Positions 40,215 through 48,705 of a stretch of DNA of 64,000 nt are shown piece by piece. Every line of letters starts with the position of its first letter. The first letter of the stretch is position 1. Source of the stretch: Halohasta litorea. GTDB taxonomy: Archaea > Halobacteriota > Halobacteria > Halobacteriales > Haloferacaceae. Location: positions 1 to 64,000 of the forward strand of contig NZ_JANHDJ010000006.1 in NCBI RefSeq assembly GCF_024494645.1, written 5' to 3'. The notes below the pieces were generated by a model. It did no database searches. It saw only the letters and a program-made list of their open reading frames with translations, and was not told the origin of the DNA. Both the position numbers and the translations under genes were made by a program.

Positions 40215-40469
40215 TCACTCCTGAATCTGGACCATCCACGTCGTTGCGCCCGAATACCCCCACTTCTCGATACACAACACACCGGAAGCGTCAGCCAAGG
40301 TACGCATGTTATGCCCGACACTCTTCGATGACAGGTCGAGGTCCTTCGCAATCAGTCGCGATTTGAAATACGCGACGCCGTCGGCTTCGTCCAACAGATA
40401 CTCCTCCAACTGGCGCTCGGTCTCGTTCAGATCCGGGCTGCTGCCGACAGATGTTGCTTCTACGGACAC
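40215..40469 (-). CDS. DUF7123-like winged-helix protein (84 aa)
   Basis: ERQLEEYLLDEADGVAYFKSRLIAKDLDLSSKSVGHNMRTLAD...IEKWGYSGATTWMVQ matches the compact haloarchaeal DUF7123 pattern, a small helix-turn-helix-like domain. GTG start with TTATTA about 25-30 nt upstream on the minus strand, so leaderless. Divergent from 40588; it may regulate that gene. Confidence 0.7.
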   Translation of the reverse strand: MSVEATSVGSSPDLNETERQLEEYLLDEADGVAYFKSRLIAKDLDLSSKSVGHNMRTLADASGVLCIEKWGYSGATTWMVQIQE

Positions 40470-40551
40470 ATTCGGGAGTTTTTCCCTTCCGTAATAAGTG
40501 TCTCTATATTGAACACCGAGACAGTTATTGATGAAAACAGATATGAGACCC

Positions 40552-40587
40552 CACAGTTTTTAGTACGACTCTTTCGTAGTGTGTTCC
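40552..40587 (+). promoter_or_regulatory. TATA promoter of the 40588 gene
   Basis: AGTTTTTAGTACG near 40556 lies about 30 nt before the ATG, without the palindrome of the module family. Confidence 0.5.
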
Positions 40588-41421
40588 ATGCGAGAATACA
40601 CAATTCACCGCGTCGACGAAGCCGGAAAGCAGATCCCGGCAGACGAAGACGCGCAATTCGACCCACGCCTCTTCGAGCAGTCAATTCACGGGTTACAGTC
40701 TCTCGTCATGGACATCACCCGAATCGACGATCGCCAAGGCTTCGATGCTGACGATGACGAACCGGAGTACAGGGCGGAACACGAGCTGGACACCGAAGAC
40801 GGCCAAGAAGTCATCCACATCGACCCCGAATCGATGCTCCATGACGCCATCTTCATGATCAACCCCGAGTGGGACGTCAGCGTCGTCACCGATCGCCTCC
40901 ACGAATTCGGCTACGGTATCCGGACGAGCGTCGATTGCGGCGGTGGCGTCCTCGTCTATGCCGACCTCTTCGTCCAGAACGGCGCGTTCCGCTGGGGGCG
41001 AGTGGGTCACACCGATATCGTCGACGACGCAGGTGACGGGTTCGAGGTTGACCATATCGACCGTCACACAAGCAGCCGGGTTGCTACCCACCTCATCCGC
41101 GAACTAGAGAATAGCGTGCGGACAGGCTACGCGACGACTGTCGATAGCGCGGCAACCGCTTTCGACTTCATCGCGACCAAAACGGACATCCCACCGAGCG
41201 GACGGCGACCGCCGGGTTCGCGAGAGCTCCGAGAGACAGCATGGCAGAAGACCTGGGCCGAAGCGAGAGGCAAGACACAGCAGACGGTGAGCGACAACGT
41301 GCGCTCCGCTCGAAGCGATCTCCGTGGCCGTCTCGACAATCCATCGCTCGGCTCTCGGGGTCCGGCTCTCGAACAGATTGATCCAGACGGCGACGAACCC
41401 GGAGCGATCCGACTCGTCTAA
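40588..41421 (+). CDS. Hypothetical protein (277 aa)
   Basis: Not recognised. An N-terminal acidic alpha/beta part, a central region with YGIRTSVDCGGGVLVYADLFVQNGAFRWGRVG (about 109-140), and a basic, helical C-terminus (QKTWAEARGKTQQTVSDNVRSARSDLRGRL) that could bind nucleic acid. GTG 40579 is an alternative start. The gene converges on the minus-strand LamG gene 4 nt away. Confidence 0.6.
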   Translation: MREYTIHRVDEAGKQIPADEDAQFDPRLFEQSIHGLQSLVMDITRIDDRQGFDADDDEPEYRAEHELDTEDGQEVIHIDPESMLHDAIFMINPEWDVSVVTDRLHEFGYGIRTSVDCGGGVLVYADLFVQNGAFRWGRVGHTDIVDDAGDGFEVDHIDRHTSSRVATHLIRELENSVRTGYATTVDSAATAFDFIATKTDIPPSGRRPPGSRELRETAWQKTWAEARGKTQQTVSDNVRSARSDLRGRLDNPSLGSRGPALEQIDPDGDEPGAIRLV

Positions 41422-41425
41422 CCGC

Positions 41426-42247
41426 TCATCCGTCGATCGTCCCAGTCTCGTATAGCCCCACTGCCTCACTCGGGGACAACACCTTGTCGTAGACTCGGAC
41501 ATCTTTCAGAAAGCCACTCAGAAACTCTTGTATCGGGCCTCCAGATGCGTCCTTTTCTCTCGTACCGATGTACGAGTATGTCGTATAACCGTATTTGGAC
41601 GTATCCAACTCTCCGGTGAGTTGCTGAGACGCAATCTCAGATCCATCTACGTACATTCGAACGTACCCATCACCGTAGACGCCGAGGAGGTGGTGTCGTG
41701 TATCCCACGCAAACGTCTGATCAGGGTATTCCCACGGTTGGCCGGCCGTCCCTCGATCGTGCTCTGTCGTGATATCGAAATACGGCTCCCAAGAGCCCGA
41801 CCCGTGACCGTAGATCACCAAATTGAACGGCTGATACGTCCCTGCCGATAGGACTCTATCATACGACGATTCGCCGTGATGCGTTGGCTTCACCCAGGCA
41901 GATACCGACATTTCAGGACCGGCAAGCTGTACCTGGGGGAGAGCGATATAGTCCTCGCTGCCAGCGTTAAACCACGCGCCGTCACGGAGTTCAGAGTCAG
42001 ACGTGAACGAAGCACCCCTGTTCACCCCATCATGCTCGCCCCACACGTCCTCAACGGTCTCTTCAAGCGGCCACCGTGCGACACCGCTTGCTGGAGGCCC
42101 ACCGTATTTTGTCCCCCTGAACCGGATCCCGTCGCCTTCGAGATCGACCGAGGACAAATCACCAGACTCCCAATCAGCGGCGGTGGCCCATGAGGCATTC
42201 TCAGGGACAACGCGCCTACTGGTGTATGTTCCTCGGTCGATACCCAT
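41426..42247 (-). CDS. LamG-like protein with N-terminal WxxxxxW motif (273 aa)
   Basis: Minus-strand member of the LamG set. ENASWATAADWESGDLSSVDLEG holds Trp20 and Trp26. The LamG domain shows VEDVWGEHDGVNRGASF, MSVSAWVKPTHHGES, RMYVDGSEIASQQL and the end DVRVYDKVLSPSEAVGLYETG. No signal peptide. A CTTTTTAAG TATA-like box lies upstream on the minus strand. It is isolated from the other four genes, so it was probably inserted or moved separately. Confidence 0.75.
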   Translation of the reverse strand: MGIDRGTYTSRRVVPENASWATAADWESGDLSSVDLEGDGIRFRGTKYGGPPASGVARWPLEETVEDVWGEHDGVNRGASFTSDSELRDGAWFNAGSEDYIALPQVQLAGPEMSVSAWVKPTHHGESSYDRVLSAGTYQPFNLVIYGHGSGSWEPYFDITTEHDRGTAGQPWEYPDQTFAWDTRHHLLGVYGDGYVRMYVDGSEIASQQLTGELDTSKYGYTTYSYIGTREKDASGGPIQEFLSGFLKDVRVYDKVLSPSEAVGLYETGTIDG

Positions 42248-42307
42248 ACACGCCGATACAAAGGCGTCTTAAAAAGCAGTTCCGGTCAAGTAACCACTCG
42301 ATGCTGC

Positions 42308-42862
42308 CTACCGCCTCATCTGCCAGACCTTCCAGTCGTCGCCGTCCGTCCGGACCTCAAGTGTAACTTCGCTCCGCCGGACAACACCCTCCTCTCCCGT
42401 GAGAACGAGGAAGAACGCAACCACGGCACTCGAATCACCCTCCTCGACCAGCTCAACATCTTCGAGTTCGTGCGTATACGCTTCGAATGACGACACCACT
42501 TCGTCAGTGTACATTGGCGCGGGGCTCTCAGGATGGAGCAGCCCATTTGCCATCTCAAGGTCTGGCGCGTAGAGAGCATCGTAGAACGTCTCTACAACCG
42601 TGACGGGGTCGTTACTCTCTAACGTCACCTTCGCCTCGTCATCCGCTTCTTCGGGTGACGGATCAGTCGCTTGTTCCCCCACGTCACTGTCGTTTTCTTC
42701 GCTGGTTTCACCACTTTGACCACCCTGATCGGGGGCCTCATCGCGCTCTGGCTGATTATCTGAACCGCTCCCTGGAAGCACATCGCTCCCCCCGATGCCC
42801 AAACAGCCGGACAGAGAAGCAGCAAACCCGATACTAGATGCTAGAAATACCCGTCGGCGCAT
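42308..42862 (-). CDS. Lipoprotein with NTF2-like domain (184 aa)
   Basis: MRRRVFLASSIGFAASLSGCLG is a Tat-type signal with a lipobox (LSGC), giving a lipid-anchored Cys20. A Pro/Asp/Glu linker (about 30-80) leads to a C-terminal domain (VTVVETFYDALYAPDLEMANGLLHPESP...) of the DUF4878/NTF2-like kind. It is predicted to sit on the outer face of the cell membrane. Ligand unknown. Confidence 0.75.
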   Translation of the reverse strand: MRRRVFLASSIGFAASLSGCLGIGGSDVLPGSGSDNQPERDEAPDQGGQSGETSEENDSDVGEQATDPSPEEADDEAKVTLESNDPVTVVETFYDALYAPDLEMANGLLHPESPAPMYTDEVVSSFEAYTHELEDVELVEEGDSSAVVAFFLVLTGEEGVVRRSEVTLEVRTDGDDWKVWQMRR

Positions 42863-42983
42863 GATTCGTTCATATCGTACATTGACACACCTCTATCTGA
42901 ATCTTTCGGCGTGATGGCCGTTACAGAGAGATAATCGGACGGTACACTTTTATCGGTTCTCTGGGACTCTCCTGTAGAGGCAA

Positions 42984-43457
42984 ATGAGCGAACCAGAACA
43001 TGCGGCCAGCAGCGCAGAGGACACTCCAGAGAGTCCGGACACCACCGAAGCAGAGACCGACAGCCCACAGCTGTCTGATGACGAGAAGCTCGCGAATCTC
43101 TCCAAGCTCACTGGGAAGGACCCGATCAAGAAGCCGCCCAAGCTTTCGTTCCGAGCGTCTGCGGCGATCGCTCCAACCAGCAGCGCAGTCGACTTATTCG
43201 AGGGGTACGAGGCTGTCACGTACATTTTCGACGATGACGAGAACACACTCTGGATCGTCCCCCTCAACGAGTACGACGAAGACGATTCCTCGAAGAAGAG
43301 CATCAGCAATGACCCCCAAGATGGCTTCAACGCTCGCGCCCTGTACGAGCGACTCGACCTGAACTACGAGAAGGCCCGACGCTTCACATGTGAGTGGGTC
43401 GATGAACATGAAGCCGTCAAGGTCGACATGGACCAGACTCCCGAAAAGCACGGATAA
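42984..43457 (+). CDS. Hypothetical acidic protein (157 aa)
   Basis: Not recognised. The first ~55 residues are Ser/Glu/Pro-rich and likely disordered; the rest has a beta-rich stretch ([20 protein letters not shown]). A TATA-like CTTTTATCGG lies near 42945. It precedes dcd by 37 nt, so co-transcription is possible. Confidence 0.6.
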   Translation: MSEPEHAASSAEDTPESPDTTEAETDSPQLSDDEKLANLSKLTGKDPIKKPPKLSFRASAAIAPTSSAVDLFEGYEAVTYIFDDDENTLWIVPLNEYDEDDSSKKSISNDPQDGFNARALYERLDLNYEKARRFTCEWVDEHEAVKVDMDQTPEKHG

Positions 43458-43494
43458 CGCAGCGAGCAGCCAGCCCCACCGACCAGTCACATCC

Positions 43495-44076
43495 ATGATC
43501 CTCTCAGACACCGACATCCTACATCGGTTAGAACAGGGCGACCTCGTGATCGACCCGCTAACCGACATCGACCAGCAAGTCCAACCATGTAGCGTCGACC
43601 TCCGGCTGGGCAGTACGTTTCTGGAGTTTAACCGAACCCAGATCCCCTGTATCCACCCAAACAACGTCGATGAAGTGAACCAGTACGTCTCCGAAACCCA
43701 CGTCGACAACGACAGTGAGTTCATCCTTCATCCCGGTGAGTTCGCCCTCGCAACAACCATCGAATCGGTCACTGTCCCCGACGATCTCGTCGGGCACGTC
43801 GAGGGGCGGTCCTCGCTCGGGCGGCTTGCGATAATCATCCACGCCACGGCAGGCCTCGCGGATGCCGGGTACTCGGGGCAGATCACCCTCGAACTCTCAA
43901 ACCTCGGCGCTGCGCCAGTCGCACTGACGCCGGGTATGCGGATCTCGCAGATCACGTTTACTCAGATGACGTCGCCTGCCGAGAGGCCGTACGGCTCAGA
44001 GCGCGGGTCGAAATATCAGGGCCAGTCCGGCCCCGAGCCATCTCGCATCGGCGACGACCCTGAGTTCACCGCGTAA
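43495..44076 (+). CDS. dcd: dCTP deaminase (193 aa)
   Basis: [21 protein letters not shown] is the family's opening. [18 protein letters not shown] (residues 103-120) and [11 protein letters not shown] (126-136) with the catalytic Glu133 are intact, and the [16 protein letters not shown] tail is present. The enzyme deaminates dCTP to dUTP on the path to dTTP. The start is fixed by family alignment; the 35 upstream codons in this frame lie within the previous gene. A plasmid- or virus-borne copy would let the element shape its own pyrimidine pool, along with the MazG-like enzyme. Confidence 0.9.
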   Translation: MILSDTDILHRLEQGDLVIDPLTDIDQQVQPCSVDLRLGSTFLEFNRTQIPCIHPNNVDEVNQYVSETHVDNDSEFILHPGEFALATTIESVTVPDDLVGHVEGRSSLGRLAIIIHATAGLADAGYSGQITLELSNLGAAPVALTPGMRISQITFTQMTSPAERPYGSERGSKYQGQSGPEPSRIGDDPEFTA

Positions 44077-44077
44077 C

Positions 44078-44392
44078 ATGCCCCTGTTCGACCTCATCGC
44101 CGAATCGCTCTCTCAACCGGGCGTCGAGGCGTTTTCGATCTTCGCCCTCATGGCAGGCGCAGCTACCCTTGCTGAGTTTGACCGCCTGAAAGCCCACACT
44201 CTTGCGCTCGGTTGGACCATCGTCCCGCTGGCGTGGGGTGGTTTACTCCTTACAGAGACAGGGTCGCTGGGTCTCGCATTCGTTGGGGCAGCCTCGCTTT
44301 GGTTTCTCCCCGGTCTCGGATTCGTTCTTCCCGTACTTCTCCTACTTCTGATCCCAATCCAGGTTTACTATCGGGCTTCCCAACCCGCGTAA
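44078..44392 (+). CDS. Membrane protein, three to four spans (104 aa)
   Basis: Begins 1 nt after dcd. Almost entirely hydrophobic from residue 18 (VEAFSIFALMAGAATLAEF, HTLALGWTIVPLAWGGLLL, LAFVGAASLWFLPGLGF, VLPVLLLLLIPIQVYY). Not recognised. Its coupling to dcd may only reflect a shared transcript. Confidence 0.65.
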   Translation: MPLFDLIAESLSQPGVEAFSIFALMAGAATLAEFDRLKAHTLALGWTIVPLAWGGLLLTETGSLGLAFVGAASLWFLPGLGFVLPVLLLLLIPIQVYYRASQPA

Positions 44393-44440
44393 AGCAGCGA
44401 TTCGGACACCTTCATTACCCTCGCCACCTGATCTCTGAGC

Positions 44441-44845
44441 ATGGAAGGACTCCACGACACCTATCACGCCGCTCTCCAGCACGGTCACGTCGTCCCTGAC
44501 GACGATGACTACGTCGTCGGTGTCGTCCGCGAGCCGATGTACGGCATCCAGGCCCACCTCGACACCAACATCACCGCCCTCGCCCCACCGCGTGACCTCC
44601 TCACCGAGTTCAAGGAACTCGCCGACGAGATTGGCCACAACGACGCGATCGACGCCTGCGACTTCGAGCAGCGATACCGCGCTCACCTCGAGGGCGACAC
44701 CCAGCGTCGGGCGATGCGAGATATCCTCTCGATGCTCCCCGAAACCGCCGTCTACCTCGTGTGCTACGAGAATACCGACGACAAGATCTGTCACCGGACG
44801 TATCTCAAAGACGAACTCGAGCAGCTTGCTGACGCCACTGCGTGA
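44441..44845 (+). CDS. DUF488-like protein (134 aa)
   Basis: The haloarchaeal DUF488 pattern is seen: YHAALQHGHVVPDDDDYVVGVVREP at the start, CDFEQRYRAHL in the middle and VYLVCYENTDDKICHRTYLKDELEQ at the end, with Cys and His in the CYEN...CHR block. DUF488 proteins are of uncertain function, with proposals around cysteine chemistry. Module 28 begins at its stop codon. Confidence 0.75.
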   Translation: MEGLHDTYHAALQHGHVVPDDDDYVVGVVREPMYGIQAHLDTNITALAPPRDLLTEFKELADEIGHNDAIDACDFEQRYRAHLEGDTQRRAMRDILSMLPETAVYLVCYENTDDKICHRTYLKDELEQLADATA

Positions 44846-44876
44846 GGTGGTTTTTGCTCTCCGGGGAGAGTGAGAG
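44843..44876 (+). promoter_or_regulatory. Palindromic promoter module 28
   Basis: TTTTTG at 44851 and the perfect CTCTCC-GG-GGAGAG palindrome, then TGAGAG. It lies 28 nt before the short frame at 44879. Confidence 0.7.
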
Positions 44877-44878
44877 AT

Positions 44879-44914
44879 ATGGTTGGACAATCCAAAGACG
44901 AACGGGGTTGCTAG
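44879..44914 (+). CDS. Possible leader peptide frame (11 aa)
   Basis: MVGQSKDERGC and stop. First ATG after module 28, ending 3 nt before the ATG at 44918. Confidence 0.35.
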   Translation: MVGQSKDERGC

Positions 44915-44917
44915 CCG

Positions 44918-45088
44918 ATGACCTACATGAAATCGGTGATCTTCCGATGCGACGGTGAAGGATGCCCGAAAACAACGGGCTACGCATGTTGGACCGCCAC
45001 CAGAGAGCGAGAGAAGGCCCGCGAAGACGGATGGACAAACCGTGGGAGCGAAGACTACTGTCCAGACTGTAGTGAAAATGACAACTAA
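44918..45088 (+). CDS. Small zinc protein (56 aa)
   Basis: CDGEGC near residues 11-16 and CPDC near 49-52 enclose a basic, Trp-containing middle (CWTATREREKAREDGW), typical of a small zinc ribbon. It overlaps the next gene by 11 nt. Probably co-expressed with 45078. Confidence 0.6.
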   Translation: MTYMKSVIFRCDGEGCPKTTGYACWTATREREKAREDGWTNRGSEDYCPDCSENDN

Positions 45089-46145
45089 TGCATCTAACAA
45101 CGGAGAATCAAGCGATGCTGAACAGCAGGACGCCGAGGGATTCGCAGAACTCACAGCGATGGAGGAGGAGATGGAAGCCGAAAAACGAGAGGCATTAGAG
45201 GAGATAGCGAAGTTCTCCGTCAGCCCCCCTTCAGAGCTCTCCCGGTATCAAGACCGGTTCGCTGACGGACTCCCCAGTGATTTCAGACCGGAAGTCGTGG
45301 AGTTCTTCGATACCCGGAACCGCCTTTCCCATTGGTTCCCCCGCTTAGAGCCGCTCAATATCCCAACCATCGACACCCAGATCCTCGAATTGGAGGGTGG
45401 GGGTGGGGGAGAGTTCCTCGAGGAGGAAGAGATCGACCCGATCGGCATCATCATGACTGAAGACCCCGAGCCGGTCTTCAAATTCTTCGGTCAGCCAGAC
45501 TTCAGCGTGATTACCTCCTTCGTGGAGAATACCGACAACAAGCAGGCATTCCTCCGAAGTGACTACAAATCCGCAACAAACCTCGGAGACGGGAACCACA
45601 TCGAGGTCAACTCACGGGCCGAAATCGTGAGGACGGTCATGCACCAGCTCCAGGATCGGCTCATGGCTGAGATGCCACCATTCACCCCACTTCCCATCCG
45701 CGAACACCTCGATTTAGACTTTTACCCAGACGGCCGCTACACCCTCCACCCCGAAGTCCGGTTCTTCATCGCTGATGGCGAAGTGCTGTATCATTTTCCC
45801 CGCGTCGACAAGGAGACGTTCGCGAGAGCAACTGATGGGGCCGCACACTACGAGCGCGTGATCGACGCCATCGACGATAACATTGACCAGTTGTACGAGT
45901 GGGCGTCCCGAGCCGCCCAAGAGTTCGACGACGCCTCTTGGTCACTCGACTTCGTGATGGACACCGACGACAACTGGTTCGCAACGGATATGGCGCTCAA
46001 CACGCTCTATTACAGCTCGGAAAAGAACCGCTGGCACAACCTGAGTGAGCACGATACGGGGAGTCCATACAACCTCGAAGAACAGGTCGGTGATACCTTC
46101 CCGGAACCGGAGATCCCTAACGACGGCGGAGAATCAACGCGATAG
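45078..46145 (+). CDS. Hypothetical protein, ATP-grasp-like C-terminus (355 aa)
   Basis: The N-terminal ~50 residues are Glu-rich and coiled-coil-like. The C-terminal part holds SWSLDFVMDTDDNWFATDMALNTLYY, which resembles the metal-binding end of ATP-grasp enzymes (D-x-D...x-M/N), though here an Asn/Glu pair is not clear. LDLDFYPDGRYTLHPEVRFFIADGEV could be a preceding strand pair. I treat the link to ATP-grasp as weak. It starts inside the preceding zinc gene, so translation is coupled. Confidence 0.6.
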   Translation: MTTNASNNGESSDAEQQDAEGFAELTAMEEEMEAEKREALEEIAKFSVSPPSELSRYQDRFADGLPSDFRPEVVEFFDTRNRLSHWFPRLEPLNIPTIDTQILELEGGGGGEFLEEEEIDPIGIIMTEDPEPVFKFFGQPDFSVITSFVENTDNKQAFLRSDYKSATNLGDGNHIEVNSRAEIVRTVMHQLQDRLMAEMPPFTPLPIREHLDLDFYPDGRYTLHPEVRFFIADGEVLYHFPRVDKETFARATDGAAHYERVIDAIDDNIDQLYEWASRAAQEFDDASWSLDFVMDTDDNWFATDMALNTLYYSSEKNRWHNLSEHDTGSPYNLEEQVGDTFPEPEIPNDGGESTR

Positions 46146-46226
46146 TGCCAATAAACGCGCTTCGAAACGTAAACGGACCCATGACCACAGTCCACACTAG
46201 AACTGACACACTCAATACTCCCACAG

Positions 46227-46265
46227 GCAGCAGAGTGTTTTTGCTCACCGAAAGGAGGTGAGTGT
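46227..46265 (+). promoter_or_regulatory. Palindromic promoter module 29
   Basis: CAGAGTG, TTTTTG near 46238, CTCACC-GAAAGGA-GGTGAG. The ATG used for the next gene is about 65 nt away; an in-frame GTG at 46269 is closer. Confidence 0.65.
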
Positions 46266-46301
46266 TGAGTGATACACCCGGCTCTGAGACTCCACCCACC
46301 A

Positions 46302-46475
46302 ATGACCTTCAGTCACATTCATCGTGAAGAGGCGCGTCACGTCGGCGATCCCGACGACGCCAGCATCAGCGAGTTGACCGGCGTCGCCCCACCCTGTAAG
46401 CAGTGTGGAGAAGAGCCCGGCACCGACACCGACCGTAACGGCGATCCCATCTGTCCGGATTGCCCCAACGACTGA
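46302..46475 (+). CDS. Small zinc-ribbon protein (57 aa)
   Basis: CKQCGEEPGTDTDRNGDPICPDC: two CxxC pairs spaced as in a zinc ribbon at the C-terminus, with a His/Glu-rich N-terminus (HIHREEARHVGDPDD). GTG 46269 in the same frame would add 11 residues and fits the module spacing better. Function unknown. Confidence 0.6.
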   Translation: MTFSHIHREEARHVGDPDDASISELTGVAPPCKQCGEEPGTDTDRNGDPICPDCPND

Positions 46476-46521
46476 ATCGCACCCAGAGAACCACCACGCA
46501 GATCCGCTCTCACAACCCACC

Positions 46522-46893
46522 ATGACCTCACTAGAAGACCTCAGCGAAGGCGACCGCCTGTATATTGACGATACCGACACCATCCTCACCGCCACGTCCA
46601 TCGACGCCGACTTCGATACCGAGGGACTCCCCGATGGGACCGTCACGTTTGATGACCAGGGCGAGGAATTCACCACCGACGCCGAGACCGTCGATATGGA
46701 CCTCCACACTGGAGCGATGTCCATTGTCGACCCGGCGGTGATCGAGAACGCAAACCAGATCCTCTTCGAGTTCGCTTCGAGTGAGATATCCACATACGCC
46801 GCCACCGTCGGACGTGGACACGACTTCAACGGCATTTCTCACGTCGACACCGTCCGCGACCTCGCGATCGCAACCCAGTTCGCAGCAGAGTAG
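46522..46893 (+). CDS. Hypothetical acidic protein (123 aa)
   Basis: Not recognised. The first half reads as a small beta-barrel (LSEGDRLYIDDTDTILTATSIDADFDTEG); the second half is helical. It lies 46 nt after the zinc-ribbon gene with no new module. Confidence 0.6.
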   Translation: MTSLEDLSEGDRLYIDDTDTILTATSIDADFDTEGLPDGTVTFDDQGEEFTTDAETVDMDLHTGAMSIVDPAVIENANQILFEFASSEISTYAATVGRGHDFNGISHVDTVRDLAIATQFAAE

Positions 46894-46934
46894 CCCGCCG
46901 CGACGTTTTTGACCGTCAAGCGAGCAGAAAAACC

Positions 46935-47366
46935 ATGAACGAAATCATCCCCCACCTCCACATCGGCGATGCCCGAACGGCACGCGCACTGTCTGAAATC
47001 GACAACCCATTCGACGAGGTGGTCACAGTCGGTTACGCTCGGGTCCTTGGGAGGGAATGCCCACGCGAATCTACAACGGGCGATGAGTTCGTGTTCCCGG
47101 ACGGCCCCCACGAGTACGAAACGTTCGAGGCGGCCGCTGACTACGTGCTCGACGCCGTCGAGAGCGGGGAGGTGACCTTCGTTCACTGTCAGGCCGGCGT
47201 CTCGCGCAGCTGTTCAGTCTGTGCCGCGGTCCTCGCGGTTCATTCGGGCGGCGACGTCGACGAAGCCCGCAGACGAGTGAAGCAGGTGCGGCCTCGCGTC
47301 GATCCAGAACAGGAGGTCTGGTCGAGCGCCACCCGCTACGTCGACGAACACCCCCGGACCGACTGA
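46935..47366 (+). CDS. Dual-specificity protein phosphatase (143 aa)
   Basis: The HCxxGxxR signature is exact: VHCQAGVSRS with Cys85 nucleophile and Arg91. A likely general acid (Asp56 in FPDGPHEYETF) and the opening NEIIPHLHIGDARTA fit the compact DSP fold. It removes phosphate from proteins or other phosphoesters. No partner kinase is seen. TATA-like GTTTTTGACC lies about 30 nt upstream. It may modify host regulation. Confidence 0.85.
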   Translation: MNEIIPHLHIGDARTARALSEIDNPFDEVVTVGYARVLGRECPRESTTGDEFVFPDGPHEYETFEAAADYVLDAVESGEVTFVHCQAGVSRSCSVCAAVLAVHSGGDVDEARRRVKQVRPRVDPEQEVWSSATRYVDEHPRTD

Positions 47367-47399
47367 GATTTTTTGTCTCCCGGAAGTGGGACAGAGGAG
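47362..47399 (+). promoter_or_regulatory. Palindromic promoter module 30
   Basis: ACTGAGA, TTTTTTG at 47370, TCCC-GGAAGT-GGGA, CAGAGGAG. It begins at the phosphatase stop codon and lies 37 nt before the ATG at 47407. Confidence 0.7.
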
Positions 47400-47406
47400 T
47401 TCATAG

Positions 47407-47790
47407 ATGTCTACTAACCCATCTCGCGGATACAGCACCATCCACCACCTCCCGTTCGAAAACCGGGAACTCCGACACCAAGTCGGATACGGTGATCGCG
47501 ACCCCGACGAGGAGACCTTCGAGACAGCGTATCGCCCAGCAGAGACCATTCTCGACGTGACTGACCGAGACCGAGCGTACCACCACGCGCAAGGCGAGAT
47601 CGTCAACACCGTTCAGGATGCCCGACACATGGTCCGGTCAGCCTCTGTCGGAGACATCATCGAAATCGTCTACCCATCCGATCGCCGTGAGTTCCATCTC
47701 GTCGACGCGATCGGGTTCACCGAGTTGGAGTTCGAAGCACCAGCAGAACCCACCCACGCCAGCTCATCGAAGCCCCCGGCAAGCACCTAA
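47407..47790 (+). CDS. Hypothetical protein (127 aa)
   Basis: Not recognised. The end of the core, VRSASVGDIIEIVYPSDRREFHLVDAIGFTELEFE, reads as a small beta domain; the tail is Pro/Ser-rich. The start is set by module 30. First of three closely spaced genes (47407, 47795, 48218). Confidence 0.6.
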   Translation: MSTNPSRGYSTIHHLPFENRELRHQVGYGDRDPDEETFETAYRPAETILDVTDRDRAYHHAQGEIVNTVQDARHMVRSASVGDIIEIVYPSDRREFHLVDAIGFTELEFEAPAEPTHASSSKPPAST

Positions 47791-47794
47791 GCAA

Positions 47795-48211
47795 ATGCAA
47801 GAAACACTCACTACGAACGACCGCCCGAACGAAGGCCCAGCGCCGAAAGCGGACAGCGTCTCCAAACGTTGGAGCGTTACTCGGCAGAGTTCGCTCCGGA
47901 CGACGTACCGCTACCACAAGCGACTGGACGGCGTCCGAGTCTCGATCCACGTTTCGACACCCCAGGACGGGACGTGGCTACTCGACGCCACGATCGAGGT
48001 CGACCCACGAGGCCGAGCGTTCCTCCCGACGCTCTCTAGAGGCTACGAGAGCCGGCCCGAAGCCGAATTCGCCGCGGTGAGACTGATCACGGGACTCAAC
48101 TCCGACGTGATGGTCCGGCAGTTTATCATCGGCCAGTCGAATCCCTTCCGCGAACGTGAACTCTCGACAGTTACTACCATACGCCAGGCCCTCGAAGCGG
48201 ACCTACAGTAG
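47795..48211 (+). CDS. Hypothetical protein (138 aa)
   Basis: Not recognised. Polar start, then a basic beta-rich core (RTTYRYHKRLDGVRVSIHVSTPQDGTWLLDATIEVD), then a helical end. Many Arg residues make it less acidic than most neighbours. It starts 4 nt after the previous stop. Confidence 0.6.
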   Translation: MQETLTTNDRPNEGPAPKADSVSKRWSVTRQSSLRTTYRYHKRLDGVRVSIHVSTPQDGTWLLDATIEVDPRGRAFLPTLSRGYESRPEAEFAAVRLITGLNSDVMVRQFIIGQSNPFRERELSTVTTIRQALEADLQ

Positions 48212-48217
48212 TCACCC

Positions 48218-48544
48218 ATGACACCACCGCCGCCCACTGGCCCATACGCCGACGCACTCGCAGACACCGACCTCCGTTTCGCGTTCTCCCGGATTGGAAG
48301 CCTCATCCGCGAAGGCGTGTACAAGCAGTTTCCGGAGAACTGCCCGGAATGCGGCGGGGGCGTCCTCGTTAGCCACGGCGGCGATCGCGTTCGATGCTGG
48401 GCCAACCGCGGCGTCGACGACTGCGGATGGAACGAAACGCGCTGTCACGACTGCGGGGTCACTCCATCAGGGTGGTTCACCTACGTTCAAAACGGCGACC
48501 TCCTGAACCCTCCTTGTGTCCAACACAGGGGCTACCCGCTCTGA
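48218..48544 (+). CDS. Zinc-ribbon protein (108 aa)
   Basis: CPECGGGVLVSHGGDRVRCWA...CGWNETRCHDCGV gives two sets of cysteine pairs, consistent with one or two zinc ribbons in residues 42-80; a further Cys is near 100. Resembles DNA-topoisomerase-type zinc ribbons in spacing, without an enzyme domain. Third gene of the module-30 transcript. Confidence 0.65.
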   Translation: MTPPPPTGPYADALADTDLRFAFSRIGSLIREGVYKQFPENCPECGGGVLVSHGGDRVRCWANRGVDDCGWNETRCHDCGVTPSGWFTYVQNGDLLNPPCVQHRGYPL

Positions 48545-48615
48545 CTCACCCCCCGTGTGCGAGATGAAATTCGCACTCAGAAACGTGGGGTGAGAGCACA
48601 CGAACACACCCCCAG

Positions 48616-48651
48616 CCGACTGTTTTTACCCCCCAGAGAAGTGAGGGGGAC
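48616..48651 (+). promoter_or_regulatory. Palindromic promoter module 31
   Basis: TTTTTA at 48623, CCCCCC-AGAGAAGTGA-GGGGG. It lies 83 nt before the ATG at 48706, so the mRNA probably has a ~55-nt leader. Confidence 0.7.
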
Positions 48652-48705
48652 CCTTGAGGAGTCCGACACCGGACACAGCGTTCTGAACACCCCCGAAAGC
48701 ACACC

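Noticed and set aside
45078-46145. Firm call of an ATP-grasp ligase
   Set aside because: Only one C-terminal segment is suggestive; the glycine-rich loop and the Lys residues expected earlier in the fold are not recognised.
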